Assembly: GCA_035535995.1 (NCBI GenBank)
Contig: DATLOZ010000016.1
Location: 1 to 64,000, forward strand
DNA from: JANYCO01 sp035535995
GTDB lineage: Bacteria > Bacteroidota > Bacteroidia > Cytophagales > Cytophagaceae
Length of the DNA: 64,000 nt
Direction of reading: 5' to 3'
The position numbers were made by a program, and so were the translations under genes. The notes under the pieces are model-generated. The model was given only the letters and a program-made list of their open reading frames with translations, was not told where the DNA came from and searched no databases. This document shows positions 26,009 to 33,948 of the stretch, piece after piece (position 1 is the first letter of the stretch; every line of letters starts with the position of its first letter).

Positions 26009-28327
26009 ATGGTAATACACAAGCTAAAAAAGCACAAGAGAAAACTATACTTTTCCACTCTGGCTCTGGCAGTTGTATTCTTTCTTTTTATTTTATTGAA
26101 TTTCTTTTTCCCGTTTCGCATCAAGGTGCCTTACTCTCAGATCATCCTGGCAGCCGATAACAGCATCATACATACTTCGCTCAGCAGCGACGATAAGTGG
26201 AGAATGAAAACAGAACTGCATGAAATTGTGCCCCAGCTGCGCGAAGCATTGCTTTACAAAGAAGACCGCTATTTCTATTATCACCCAGGCTTCAATCCGT
26301 TGGCGATCGGGCGCGCGTTGTTCAATAATATTATTTCCGGCAAAAAAACTTCCGGCGCTTCTACCATTACAATGCAGGTAGTACGCCTGCTGGAGCCTAG
26401 AGAACGAACATATGGTTCTAAATTCATCGAAATATTCCGGGCAATGCAATTGGAATGGCAACTAAGCAAAGATGAAATTTTGCAGCTTTATATAAATCTT
26501 GTGCCTTACGGCGGAAATATTGAAGGCGTAAAATCCGCTTCCGTGCTTTACTTCGGACGCATGCCCAATCGACTAAGCCTGGCGCAGATCACAGCGCTTA
26601 CGATCGTACCTAATCGTCCTACTTCGCTGCGCCCCGGGCGGAGCAATGAGTATATAAAAAAAGAACGCAACCGGTGGCTGCTTCAATTTCGCGAAGCAAA
26701 TTTATTTCCCCACGCCGATATAGAAGCCGCACTGGTAGAGCCTTTGGAAGCAAACCGGCTAAAAGCGCCCAAGGAACTTCCACATCTCTCCAATCGGCTA
26801 TCGGCGCAGTATCCGGAGAAAGATATTATTCTTACCTGCATTCATAAAAAGATCCAGCAGCAGGTAGAACAGATTAGCTATAATTATCTTCAACGTCTTC
26901 GCCAGAAACATATTCACAACGCCGCTGTGCTCGTGCTCAATAACCAAACCATGGAAGTAGAAGCCTACCTGGGCGATCCTGATTTTTACGATAGTGAGCA
27001 TGCCGGACAAGTAGACGGTATTCGCGCGGTACGCTCGCCTGGCAGCGCGTTGAAACCTTTGGTGTATGCCATGGGCTTTGACGAAGGGAAGATCACTCCT
27101 AAAACCGTTCTCACCGATGTGCCAACTGATTTCAATGGTTATGCTCCGGAAAATTTTGATAAAAAATTTAATGGAAAAGTAACGGTAGAAACCGCACTTG
27201 CCTACTCCTTAAATATTCCTGCCGTGAAAATGCTGGAGGAGGTGACTGTTCCGGTATTTGTTCAAAAACTAAAAAATGCAGGTTTTAAAAAAATAGCGAA
27301 AGAAGAAAAAAGTCTTGGACTTTCTACGATCCTTGGCGGCTGTGGCGTAACGGTAGAAGAGATGGCCGGCTTATATAGCGCTTTCGCGAACGGAGGAAAG
27401 ACATTTTCATTGCGCTACTTAAAAACCGATACTAAAAACGAAAAAGCTTCCCTCTTCTCTCCCATGGCAGCTTATATGATCACCGATATTCTCATCCAGA
27501 TCACCAGGCCTGATCTTCCTTATAATTATCAGAGCACTTATCATGTACCTACCATTGCCTGGAAAACCGGTACTTCCTACGGCCGGCGCGATGCGTGGAG
27601 CATTGGATATAATAAAAAATATACGATCGCGGTGTGGGTGGGAAATTTTTCAGGCGAAGGCGTACCCGAACTCACGGGCGCCGATATCGCTACGCCATTG
27701 CTGTTCGAGCTTTTCAACAACATTGAATACAACGCCGCCAACAACTGGTTTTTCAAACCGGATGATCTTAAATTCCGGTTTGTTTGTCCCGAATCCGGAA
27801 AACTACCGGGCGAATATTGTGAACATACTTTAGTGGATTATTATATTCCAAACGTTTCTTCTGCCGAGCAATGCGCTCATGTAAAGCCGGTGAATGTTGA
27901 TATTGAAGAACGCTATAGCTATTGTAATCTCTGTTTACCTGAAGGTGGGTATAAAAAGAAATTGTATCCAAATCTCCCCTCCGATCTTATTGATTATTAT
28001 TTAAGCAAAGGAATTATGTTTGCGCAAATCCCCGAACACAACCCACGCTGCAGCAGGATCCAGGAATCCAATACGCCTACTATTATTTCCCCTTTACACA
28101 ACAAAGAATACATCGTGGATAAAGAAGATCCTGCCGAGCTTGCGCTGAAGTGTAATGCGCACAACGATGTTAAAACAGTATTCTGGTATATCAACAACCA
28201 TTTTTACCGCGAAGCTTCAGCATATGAAAAAATATTTTTCAAACCTACCGAAGGCCGGTGCAAGATCTCCTGTAGCGACGACAAAGGGCGCAATGCCGAT
28301 ATTTATATTATTGTCAAATATCAGTAA
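26009..28327 (+). CDS. pbpC: Penicillin-binding protein 1C (bifunctional class A PBP)
   Basis: 772 aa from ATG 26009 (MVIHKLKKHKRK), which places a basic stretch just before the TM helix; the frame is open upstream but not coding-like. A GT51 glycosyltransferase has LLYKEDRYFYYHPGFNP (catalytic Glu) and GASTITMQVVRL. The transpeptidase has SPGSALKP (catalytic Ser, SxxK), SLN and WKTGTSYG (KTG box). A C-terminal BiPBP_C domain carries conserved Cys residues (CNLCLPEG). It polymerises and cross-links peptidoglycan; PBP1C is generally the non-essential class A enzyme. No alpha-2-macroglobulin gene, its frequent partner in other phyla, is adjacent. Confidence 0.94.
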   Translation: MVIHKLKKHKRKLYFSTLALAVVFFLFILLNFFFPFRIKVPYSQIILAADNSIIHTSLSSDDKWRMKTELHEIVPQLREALLYKEDRYFYYHPGFNPLAIGRALFNNIISGKKTSGASTITMQVVRLLEPRERTYGSKFIEIFRAMQLEWQLSKDEILQLYINLVPYGGNIEGVKSASVLYFGRMPNRLSLAQITALTIVPNRPTSLRPGRSNEYIKKERNRWLLQFREANLFPHADIEAALVEPLEANRLKAPKELPHLSNRLSAQYPEKDIILTCIHKKIQQQVEQISYNYLQRLRQKHIHNAAVLVLNNQTMEVEAYLGDPDFYDSEHAGQVDGIRAVRSPGSALKPLVYAMGFDEGKITPKTVLTDVPTDFNGYAPENFDKKFNGKVTVETALAYSLNIPAVKMLEEVTVPVFVQKLKNAGFKKIAKEEKSLGLSTILGGCGVTVEEMAGLYSAFANGGKTFSLRYLKTDTKNEKASLFSPMAAYMITDILIQITRPDLPYNYQSTYHVPTIAWKTGTSYGRRDAWSIGYNKKYTIAVWVGNFSGEGVPELTGADIATPLLFELFNNIEYNAANNWFFKPDDLKFRFVCPESGKLPGEYCEHTLVDYYIPNVSSAEQCAHVKPVNVDIEERYSYCNLCLPEGGYKKKLYPNLPSDLIDYYLSKGIMFAQIPEHNPRCSRIQESNTPTIISPLHNKEYIVDKEDPAELALKCNAHNDVKTVFWYINNHFYREASAYEKIFFKPTEGRCKISCSDDKGRNADIYIIVKYQ

Positions 28328-28381
28328 AGGAAATATTCTTGAGAACTATTCATTTTTATCTTCTGTTACAGAATTAGTAAT

Positions 28382-28474
28382 CCCTCGGTTTCAACCGAGG
28401 GCAATAATTAAAATCTTTAATTATTATTTATTTATTATTAACCCATGGTTTCAACCATGGGTCTTAATAATAAA
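28382..28474. repeat. Three successive hairpins, two with GGTTTCAACC core
   Basis: Hairpin 1 is CCCTCGGTTTCAACCGAGGG (28382-28401). Hairpin 2 is AATAATTAAA/TTTAATTATT (28403-28425). Hairpin 3 has CCCATGGTTTCAACCATGGG extended outward by TTTATTATTAA/TTAATAATAAA (28431-28474). Hairpins 1 and 3 share the apical GGTTTCAACC while their outer stems differ and remain paired. They lie between pbpC and the thioredoxin gene, both plus strand. Confidence 0.85.
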
Positions 28475-28500
28475 CCCTATATCATTTTTAAAATTTCGAA

Positions 28501-29019
28501 ATGAACGGAATTAAGAAATATTTTTTATCGATCCTCTGTCTTGCCTTATTGGTAGGCTTAGCAGCAGCACGGTTTATTCTTCCTCCAATACAGCCGGGTG
28601 ACGATGCGCCAGATTTTACTTTATATAAATTAGGTGGAGGAACTGTTTCACTGCACGATTACAAAGGAAAGACTACCGTCGTACATATCTGGAGCCATAC
28701 CTGTCCGCATTGCCGGAAGCTGGATCAGACGCTGCCGGATATTGTAAGGCCTTACCGTAAGTCCAATATCGTTTACATTATGATCGATATTGATTCTGAT
28801 ACGATCGGTTGGAGAGACATTGTTAAGGAAGACAAACTAAATTTCGCCATCCACGCCCTTGACCCGCACGATGGAGCATCGAAGATCATGGAAGATTATA
28901 ATGCGCCTGGAACGCCCTGTATCAATATTGTAGATCGAAAAGGAAAATTGACCGCAGTAAATATAAATACAGCAGAAGAATTGCAAAAAGCACTCAATAA
29001 TCTTAAACGGGATCTATAG
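28501..29019 (+). CDS. TlpA-like thioredoxin-fold thiol protein
   Basis: 172 aa. An N-terminal signal/anchor helix (about residues 5-28) precedes an AhpC/TlpA fold beginning PGDDAPDFTLYKLGGG. The active site is HTCPHC (Cys68, Cys71) and a cis-Pro loop follows (APGTPCINIVD, with an extra Cys). It is a membrane-tethered periplasmic disulfide reductase or oxidoreductase, perhaps working with the MauE-like protein encoded 3 kb away (inference). Confidence 0.9.
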   Translation: MNGIKKYFLSILCLALLVGLAAARFILPPIQPGDDAPDFTLYKLGGGTVSLHDYKGKTTVVHIWSHTCPHCRKLDQTLPDIVRPYRKSNIVYIMIDIDSDTIGWRDIVKEDKLNFAIHALDPHDGASKIMEDYNAPGTPCINIVDRKGKLTAVNINTAEELQKALNNLKRDL

Positions 29020-29315
29020 CTCTTTTTTTCATAATTTTCATACCAGCGTTTTCTGAATTTTACCGTTAAATGAGGGCTTTCTTCTATTCCCTGGTTGTTC
29101 TGTTCCTACAGTTAGTATCCTGAAGTCCTGAATAAGCTATAATCAAAGGTTAGAACATACTCAAAAGGATTTATATTCCTGTCTCTATGCAATAGCAAAC
29201 GGATTATACCTGGATCCCTTTTCGATATTTTTTTAAATTAATTTGAAATTGAAAATTTAAAATTTAAAATTTCTTAGCTTTATCAATATTTTTAATCGCT
29301 TATTTTAAGAAAGAA
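29020..29315. other. Intergenic region, 296 bp
   Basis: AT-rich spacer. 29243-29277 repeats 7-nt units of the TTAAAAT type (TTGAAAT to TTTCTTA), another low-complexity heptamer stretch without an opposing arm. No ORF or RNA gene is seen. Confidence 0.55.
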
Positions 29316-30815
29316 ATGAAAATACTGAATGCTGCTCAAATAAAAGAATTAGACAATTACACCATTCTTAATGAACCGATCGAATCGATCAACCTCATGG
29401 AGCGCGCCGCTACGGCCTTTGTACGCTGGTTTACCGAACGGTTTCGCAAAGAGCAAAAAGTAGTGATCTTCTGCGGCCCTGGCGACAATGGCGCCGACGG
29501 ATTGGCCATCGCCCGGATGCTGATCCAGAAAATGTATGAAGTGACCATTTATCATGTAAAAACAAAAGAAACTTCCGAAAATTATCAGACGAACGAAGAA
29601 CGTTTGTCGCACGTAGGCTTCGTCAAATTGATCAGTGCTTTCAAAGAAATTCCCCCTCTTTCCAGCAATCTTGTTATCATCGATGCACTTTTCGGCTCCG
29701 GCACCAACAAACCGATCGAAGGTCTGCATGCCGATGTGATCAATGCGATCAACAAAAGCGAGGCTACAATAGTAGCCGTGGATATGCCTTCTGGCTTGTA
29801 CATGGATAAACAAAATGAAAACCCGATCATCATAAAAGCACTGTATACTGTTTCTTTTCAATTACCAAAACTAGCCTTCATGCTTCCGCAACACCAGGAT
29901 TATGTTGGTCAATGGTATATCCTGCACATCGGCCTGAGCAGGGATTATATTGAAAAGGCAGAAACTAATTACTACTACCTCGACGAGCAGGTGATCAAAA
30001 GTATGGTGCACAAAAGAGCTAAGTTCTCTCACAAAGGTACGTATGGAAAAGCGCTGCTGATCACCGGCAGCTACGGCATGTTGGGCGCTTCGGTGCTCAC
30101 CTCCAAAGCCTGCCTGCGCACAGGAGCCGGACTTGTAAAAGTATATGTACCCGAAGCCGGCTTCTTTGTACTTCAAAACGATCTTCCCGAAGTGATCGTA
30201 CTTACCGATCCGCATCCGGAAATGATCACCAATATTCCCGATCTTAGTGAATACGATTCTATCGGTATAGGTCCTGGCATGGGCGAAAAAGCAGAAACTG
30301 TAGCTGCCTTCGAAAAGCTCCTGACCAATACCAAAGCACCATTGGTGATCGATGCCAGCGCGCTCAATATGTTGGCAGCTCAAAAAACTTTGCTTGATAA
30401 AATTCCAGCAGGAAGTATTCTTACTCCACATCCAAAAGAGTTTGAACGTCTTGCAGGAAAAAGCACCAACGACTACGATCGCCTGGAAAAAGCAAAAGCC
30501 TTTTGTAAAAAATATAAAGTAATACTTGTACTAAAAGGCGCGCACACAGCGGTGATCAATGTAGACGGAACGATCTATTTCAATTCCACCGGCAACCCAG
30601 GCATGGCCACCGCCGGCTCTGGCGATGTGCTCACCGGCGTGATCACTTCTTTGCTGGCGCAAAAATACAACAGCCTGGAGGCCGCGCAACTTGGCGTATT
30701 CCTACATGGCTATGCAGGAGACGCAGCAGCCCGCAAGCTTAGCCAGCAATCTATGCTTGCTTCTGATATTATTGAGGGGATCACGCATTTTTATAAAGAC
30801 TTTCATAGAAATTGA
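29316..30815 (+). CDS. nnrD: Bifunctional NAD(P)H-hydrate epimerase/dehydratase
   Basis: 499 aa fusion. The N-terminal YjeF epimerase domain (about residues 1-210; GPGDNGADGLAIARML, VDMPSGLY) and the C-terminal ADP-dependent dehydratase (about 225-499; GKALLITGSYGMLGA, SIGIGPGMGEKAET, TPHPKEFERL, NPGMATAGSGDVLTGVI) are both complete. It repairs hydrated NADH/NADPH. The fusion is the normal arrangement in many bacteria (E. coli Nnr). No terminator with a T-run follows on the plus strand. Confidence 0.95.
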   Translation: MKILNAAQIKELDNYTILNEPIESINLMERAATAFVRWFTERFRKEQKVVIFCGPGDNGADGLAIARMLIQKMYEVTIYHVKTKETSENYQTNEERLSHVGFVKLISAFKEIPPLSSNLVIIDALFGSGTNKPIEGLHADVINAINKSEATIVAVDMPSGLYMDKQNENPIIIKALYTVSFQLPKLAFMLPQHQDYVGQWYILHIGLSRDYIEKAETNYYYLDEQVIKSMVHKRAKFSHKGTYGKALLITGSYGMLGASVLTSKACLRTGAGLVKVYVPEAGFFVLQNDLPEVIVLTDPHPEMITNIPDLSEYDSIGIGPGMGEKAETVAAFEKLLTNTKAPLVIDASALNMLAAQKTLLDKIPAGSILTPHPKEFERLAGKSTNDYDRLEKAKAFCKKYKVILVLKGAHTAVINVDGTIYFNSTGNPGMATAGSGDVLTGVITSLLAQKYNSLEAAQLGVFLHGYAGDAAARKLSQQSMLASDIIEGITHFYKDFHRN

Positions 30816-30868
30816 TTAAACAGTCGTGCCACAAGTACCGAGGAGAAATCAGCACAGACATAAAAAAC

Positions 30869-30913
30869 ATCGAGCGTGAATCAAGTATCTCTATACTCGC
30901 GCTCACGCTCGAT
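30869..30913 (-). terminator. Second hairpin on the minus strand downstream of the ncRNA
   Basis: ATCGAGCGTGA pairs with TCACGCTCGAT (11 bp), with an inner AGTAT/ATACT stem. On the minus strand it is followed by a T-run (GTTTTTTATG), while the plus strand has none. It would act as a back-up terminator for minus-strand transcription, or it is a palindromic repeat. Confidence 0.5.
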
Positions 30914-30919
30914 ACTTAT

Positions 30920-30952
30920 AAAAAAAGCGTCCCTCCTAAGAGAAGACGCTTT
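30920..30952 (-). terminator. Intrinsic terminator of the candidate small RNA
   Basis: On the minus strand AAAGCGTC and GACGCTTT form an 8-bp stem that can extend by wobble pairs, followed directly by T7. The plus strand lacks a T-run after the stem, so the direction is minus. Confidence 0.75.
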
Positions 30953-31107
30953 CACACACAATTATTCAAGCCTGCAAGGACTTAATATCTTTTTATTCTT
31001 CTGATCTTGGCATTCAAAGTATACTGATAAAAAGTGTGGGATAATGACTTCGAATGCTTTCTAAATTCTTAAACAAGGGTAAGTAAGTATAACTTGTTTT
31101 TAAAACT
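30921..31107 (-). ncRNA. Candidate structured small RNA, about 187 nt
   Basis: On the minus strand a TATATTTG -7 box (31114-31121) predicts initiation near 31107. The transcript would fold into stem AAACAAG/CTTGTTT (31071-31099), an 11-bp stem GCATTCGAAGT/ACTTTGAATGC (31057-31010) and a small stem at 30983-30968 (AAG-CCT/AGG-CTT with one bulge). It ends in an intrinsic terminator at 30952-30920. The one non-Watson-Crick position in the 11-bp stem is G-U in the minus-strand RNA but A-C in the plus strand, supporting this strand. No ORF of coding character overlaps. The length is similar to 6S RNA, but I could not confirm a family. Confidence 0.6.
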
Positions 31108-31113
31108 CACATA

Positions 31114-31121
31114 CAAATATA
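31114..31121 (-). promoter_or_regulatory. TAnnTTTG -7 box of the candidate small RNA
   Basis: TATATTTG on the minus strand is an exact match to the Bacteroidota -7 element. A TTTC lies about 20 nt upstream (around 31142-31145) as a weak -33 element. Confidence 0.5.
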
Positions 31122-31291
31122 ACAATAAAAATATTTTTTTGGAAATATTTTATATTTTTTATTTTAACAATCTTGATTTTCAGCAATATAAGGGCCATTT
31201 AGTTTTTAGTACAAGTCATTTTAAAATCAGCAAATTTCAATCGTCAAATCATTAAAACATTTGTTCTCAAGAATATAAGTCAATTTGTTCG

Positions 31292-31299
31292 TATCTTTG
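31292..31299 (+). promoter_or_regulatory. TAnnTTTG -7 box at rlmN
   Basis: TATCTTTG, exact -7 consensus, only 4 nt before the ATG at 31304. This predicts a leaderless or near-leaderless mRNA. No -33 box at the right spacing is visible. The -7 element and start codon being this close is common in the phylum. Confidence 0.4.
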
Positions 31300-31303
31300 C
31301 AGC

Positions 31304-32350
31304 ATGATTAAGGTGGAGTCGAAGAAAGATATCAGGAAAATGTCTTTGAATGAAATCAGGACATTTTTTATTGAAAATGGGGAGCAGGCCTTCCGGGCCA
31401 AGCAGGTATACGAATGGCTTTGGAAAAAATCTGCCCTGGATTTTGAACAGATGACCAATCTTTCGCAGAAAACAAGATCTCTGCTGGAAGAACATTTCAC
31501 CATTCATGCTCTCTCCGTACACAAAAAACAAGTCAGTAACGACGGCACAATTAAATCTTCTTTTCGCCTGTACGACCATCATTTGGTGGAAGGCGTACTA
31601 ATCCCGGCGGATGACCGTATGACAGCTTGCATCTCTTCGCAGGTCGGATGCTCACTTACTTGTAAGTTCTGCGCCACCGGCTATATGGAACGCAAGCGCA
31701 ACCTGGAACCATCTGAGATCTATGACCAGGTAGTAGCTATCCGCAACCAGGCGCTCGAGCATTACCAGGCTCCGCTTACCAATATTGTATACATGGGCAT
31801 GGGCGAACCGTTGCTGAACTATGCCAACACGTTAAAATCTGTAGAACATATTACTTCTCCCGAAGGATTAGGGATGTCGCCCAAGAGGATCACTGTTTCT
31901 ACCGCAGGTGTAGCCAAAATGATCAAAAAACTGGCCGACGATGAAGTCAAATTCAATCTTGCCTTATCGCTGCATGCCGCCAACGACGTGAAAAGAAACG
32001 AGATCATGCCAATCAACGAAACGAATTCCCTTGATGCGTTGAAAGAAGCCTTGCAGTATTTCTATAAAAATACAGGCAACAGGGTGACGTATGAATACAT
32101 CGTATTTAACAATTTTAACGACAGCATAGAAGACGCTGAAGAGCTTTATCAATTTAGCAGAAATATTCCCTGCAAGATCAACATCATCGAATACAATCCA
32201 ATCGCTGAAGCTGCGTACAAAAATACAGAAGCCAGCAAACTTGATATTTTTAAAAATTATTTAGAGTCCAAGGAAGTGATCGTCAACGTACGCCGAAGCC
32301 GTGGCAAAGACATTGATGCTGCTTGTGGGCAACTTGCTAATAAACAATAG
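31304..32350 (+). CDS. rlmN: 23S rRNA A2503 / tRNA A37 C2-methyltransferase RlmN
   Basis: 348 aa radical SAM enzyme. The 4Fe-4S motif is in GCSLTCKFCATG (CxxxCxxC, about residues 112-123), the SAM-binding GxGEP-like motif is YMGMGEPLLN, and the C-terminal catalytic Cys is in DAACGQLA (about 341). The N-terminal RNA-binding region contains FRAKQVYEWLW. It methylates adenine C2 in 23S rRNA and some tRNAs. Length and motifs are complete. Confidence 0.97.
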   Translation: MIKVESKKDIRKMSLNEIRTFFIENGEQAFRAKQVYEWLWKKSALDFEQMTNLSQKTRSLLEEHFTIHALSVHKKQVSNDGTIKSSFRLYDHHLVEGVLIPADDRMTACISSQVGCSLTCKFCATGYMERKRNLEPSEIYDQVVAIRNQALEHYQAPLTNIVYMGMGEPLLNYANTLKSVEHITSPEGLGMSPKRITVSTAGVAKMIKKLADDEVKFNLALSLHAANDVKRNEIMPINETNSLDALKEALQYFYKNTGNRVTYEYIVFNNFNDSIEDAEELYQFSRNIPCKINIIEYNPIAEAAYKNTEASKLDIFKNYLESKEVIVNVRRSRGKDIDAACGQLANKQ

Positions 32351-32352
32351 TG

Positions 32353-32622
32353 GATACCCGAGATAGATACGAGATGCCTGATACCGGATGCCGGATAAAA
32401 TGAGGTGATCGTTTTTTATAAAGCTGGCGGCTTGTGCTTTTATTGGTAACTTCTTGGCAGCATCTCTCTCACATTTGTTTTTCGATAAATATACTTCGTA
32501 ATTAATTTTGTGTTCATTATTCCGCCCGGAAGGCTATAGAATAGTAGGCATAGGTCTGGAGACCTGCGCCAGCAGATAAATGAGGGAATAATTTTTTATC
32601 CGGCATCTGGTATCCGACATCC
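32353..32622. repeat. Heptamer inverted repeat, GATGCCG family, locus 2, flanking an inner palindromic element
   Basis: The left arm core 32373-32400 (GATGCCT, GATACCG, GATGCCG, GATAAAA) and right arm 32594-32622 match as reverse complements with 3 mismatches in 28. The roughly 200 bp enclosed include ATTATTCC...GGAATAAT ends (about 32516-32592) around the palindromic core AGGTCTGGAGACCT. It looks like a small composite non-coding element between rlmN and the DUF4468 gene. Confidence 0.75.
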
Positions 32623-32645
32623 TATTTTTCCTCAACTCTGTTTAT

Positions 32646-32653
32646 TATATTTG
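32646..32653 (+). promoter_or_regulatory. TAnnTTTG -7 box of the DUF4468 gene
   Basis: TATATTTG is an exact -7 match with a T-rich stretch (TTTT at 32624-32627) about 18 nt upstream. Transcription would start about 25 nt before ATG 32685. Confidence 0.5.
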
Positions 32654-32684
32654 TTTACTAACATAAAACTAAACATTAAAGGTT

Positions 32685-33227
32685 ATGAAAAAACTAATGA
32701 CAATGATACTGATGTTCTCGGCATTTGCTGTGAACGCTCAGACAAAAACATTTCCGTTGGATACTGCTACTAAAAAAATCACGTACTCTGAGGTGATCAA
32801 TGTAAGCGGAGCTACCAAAGATCAATTGTATCAACGTGCAAAGAATCTTGGGATCTCTGGCAAAGGCGTTCAGAAAGACGATGCTGCGCAAGGCTTGTAT
32901 GTTTACAAAGGCGCTTTCAATGTTAGCTATCCTGCTCCGCAACCGGGATTGCAGCATAAAGGACAAGTAGAATATCTTGTAACGCTTGCCTGCAAAGACG
33001 GCCGTTATAAATACATCATCACCAACCTGACACACTCTGGTGAAAAAGGAAGTGGAGGAAAATTAGAGGGTGCTTATCCTGAGTGTGGCAAATTATTGCT
33101 TACACTTGCAGGTTGGGGATCTATCAAAGTACAAACGATGGAACAAATGGACAAATTCATCGCCCGCCTGAAAGCGAGCATGGAAGGCCTGGATCCGAAT
33201 GCTCCTAAAGTGGGAACGGATTGGTAA
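32685..33227 (+). CDS. DUF4468 domain protein, exported
   Basis: 180 aa. Signal peptide 1-18 (MKKLMTMILMFSAFAVNA), then a DUF4468 domain with TBP-like fold (about residues 22-110; FPLDTATKKITYSEVINVSGATKDQLYQRAK at the start). It is common in Bacteroidota as a secreted or periplasmic protein of unknown role. It is monocistronic, with its own promoter and an inverted repeat at its 3' end. Confidence 0.88.
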   Translation: MKKLMTMILMFSAFAVNAQTKTFPLDTATKKITYSEVINVSGATKDQLYQRAKNLGISGKGVQKDDAAQGLYVYKGAFNVSYPAPQPGLQHKGQVEYLVTLACKDGRYKYIITNLTHSGEKGSGGKLEGAYPECGKLLLTLAGWGSIKVQTMEQMDKFIARLKASMEGLDPNAPKVGTDW

Positions 33228-33232
33228 TTTGA

Positions 33233-33296
33233 AATTATGAGTTATGAATGATGAGTTAATTTCAATTCAACATTCATAACTCATAATTCATAACTA
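33233..33296. repeat. Heptamer inverted repeat, GAGTTAT/GAATGTT family, convergent junction 2
   Basis: Arms of 18 perfect base pairs (33233-33250 and 33271-33288) made of 7-nt units (GAGTTAT, GAATGAT and, on the other strand, GAATTAT, GAGTTAT, GAATGTT). It sits between the DUF4468 gene (plus) and the phosphoesterase gene (minus). Confidence 0.85.
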
Positions 33297-33803
33297 AATT
33301 AAATCATTTCTCTTCCCCAACTCGATTGCCTGCATGTTCGAAATTTTTCCGGCGTTAAGATCAAATCGTATGATTGTTTTTATCTTATGAAAGCCATGAA
33401 TACCGGCAGCTCCTGAGTTTATGCAGAGCATGTTGTTTAACTTTTTATCTGAAACAACTTTCAAAATATGTGAATGCCCGCATATAAAAATATCGGGCGG
33501 ATCTTCCATCAACTCCTTTCTGATGCCAGGTGCGTAATGATCCGGATAACCGCCAATATGTGTCATCCATACTTTTAATCCTTCCATTTCAAATCTTGAA
33601 TGCAATGGATGTACGAGACGAATATCCTGTCCATCGATATTTCCGTATACACCTTTCAAAGGTTTAAAAGCAGCCAGGCGCTCGGATACTTCCATCGTGC
33701 CGAAATCTCCGGCATGCCAGATCTCATCGCAGTCTTTGAAGTACTCAAACACTTTCGGATCGAGGAAACCATGAGTATCAGAAATGAGGCCTATTTTTGG
33801 CAT
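33294..33803 (-). CDS. YfcE-type metallophosphoesterase
   Basis: 169 aa cytoplasmic calcineurin-like phosphoesterase: metal-binding motifs ISDTHG, HAGDFG, GNIDG, MTHIGGY and GHSH are all present in order. YfcE/MJ0936-type proteins hydrolyse phosphodiesters in vitro; the physiological substrate is unknown. Usual family length. Confidence 0.92.
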   Translation of the reverse strand: MPKIGLISDTHGFLDPKVFEYFKDCDEIWHAGDFGTMEVSERLAAFKPLKGVYGNIDGQDIRLVHPLHSRFEMEGLKVWMTHIGGYPDHYAPGIRKELMEDPPDIFICGHSHILKVVSDKKLNNMLCINSGAAGIHGFHKIKTIIRFDLNAGKISNMQAIELGKRNDLI

Positions 33804-33854
33804 AAGAATAGTATATTAGTATCTTAATATATAAATGAATACTCCGTTTATAAA

Positions 33855-33904
33855 TTCCAAAAACAATTTCCAAATTCCAAACGAGAATGTTCTTTTGGAA
33901 TTTT
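33855..33904. repeat. TTCCAAA-type low-complexity inverted element
   Basis: Three TTCCAAA words (33855, 33868 and 33875) face a TTTGGAA at 33894; AAATTCCAAA and TTTGGAATTT can form a 10-bp hairpin. A related element occurs at 45849-45918. It lies in the divergent gap between the phosphoesterase and OmpA genes. Confidence 0.6.
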
Positions 33905-33948
33905 AATACTTTAATGACGAACAGATAATCATTTCACGAAACTAAAAG

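Noticed and set aside
29871..30431. 186-codon minus-strand open frame
   Set aside because: Antisense to nnrD, whose motifs are complete; composition is not protein-like.
30924..30952. Terminator for nnrD on the plus strand
   Set aside because: The stem is followed by TTTCACAC on the plus strand and by T7 only on the minus strand, so it serves minus-strand transcription.
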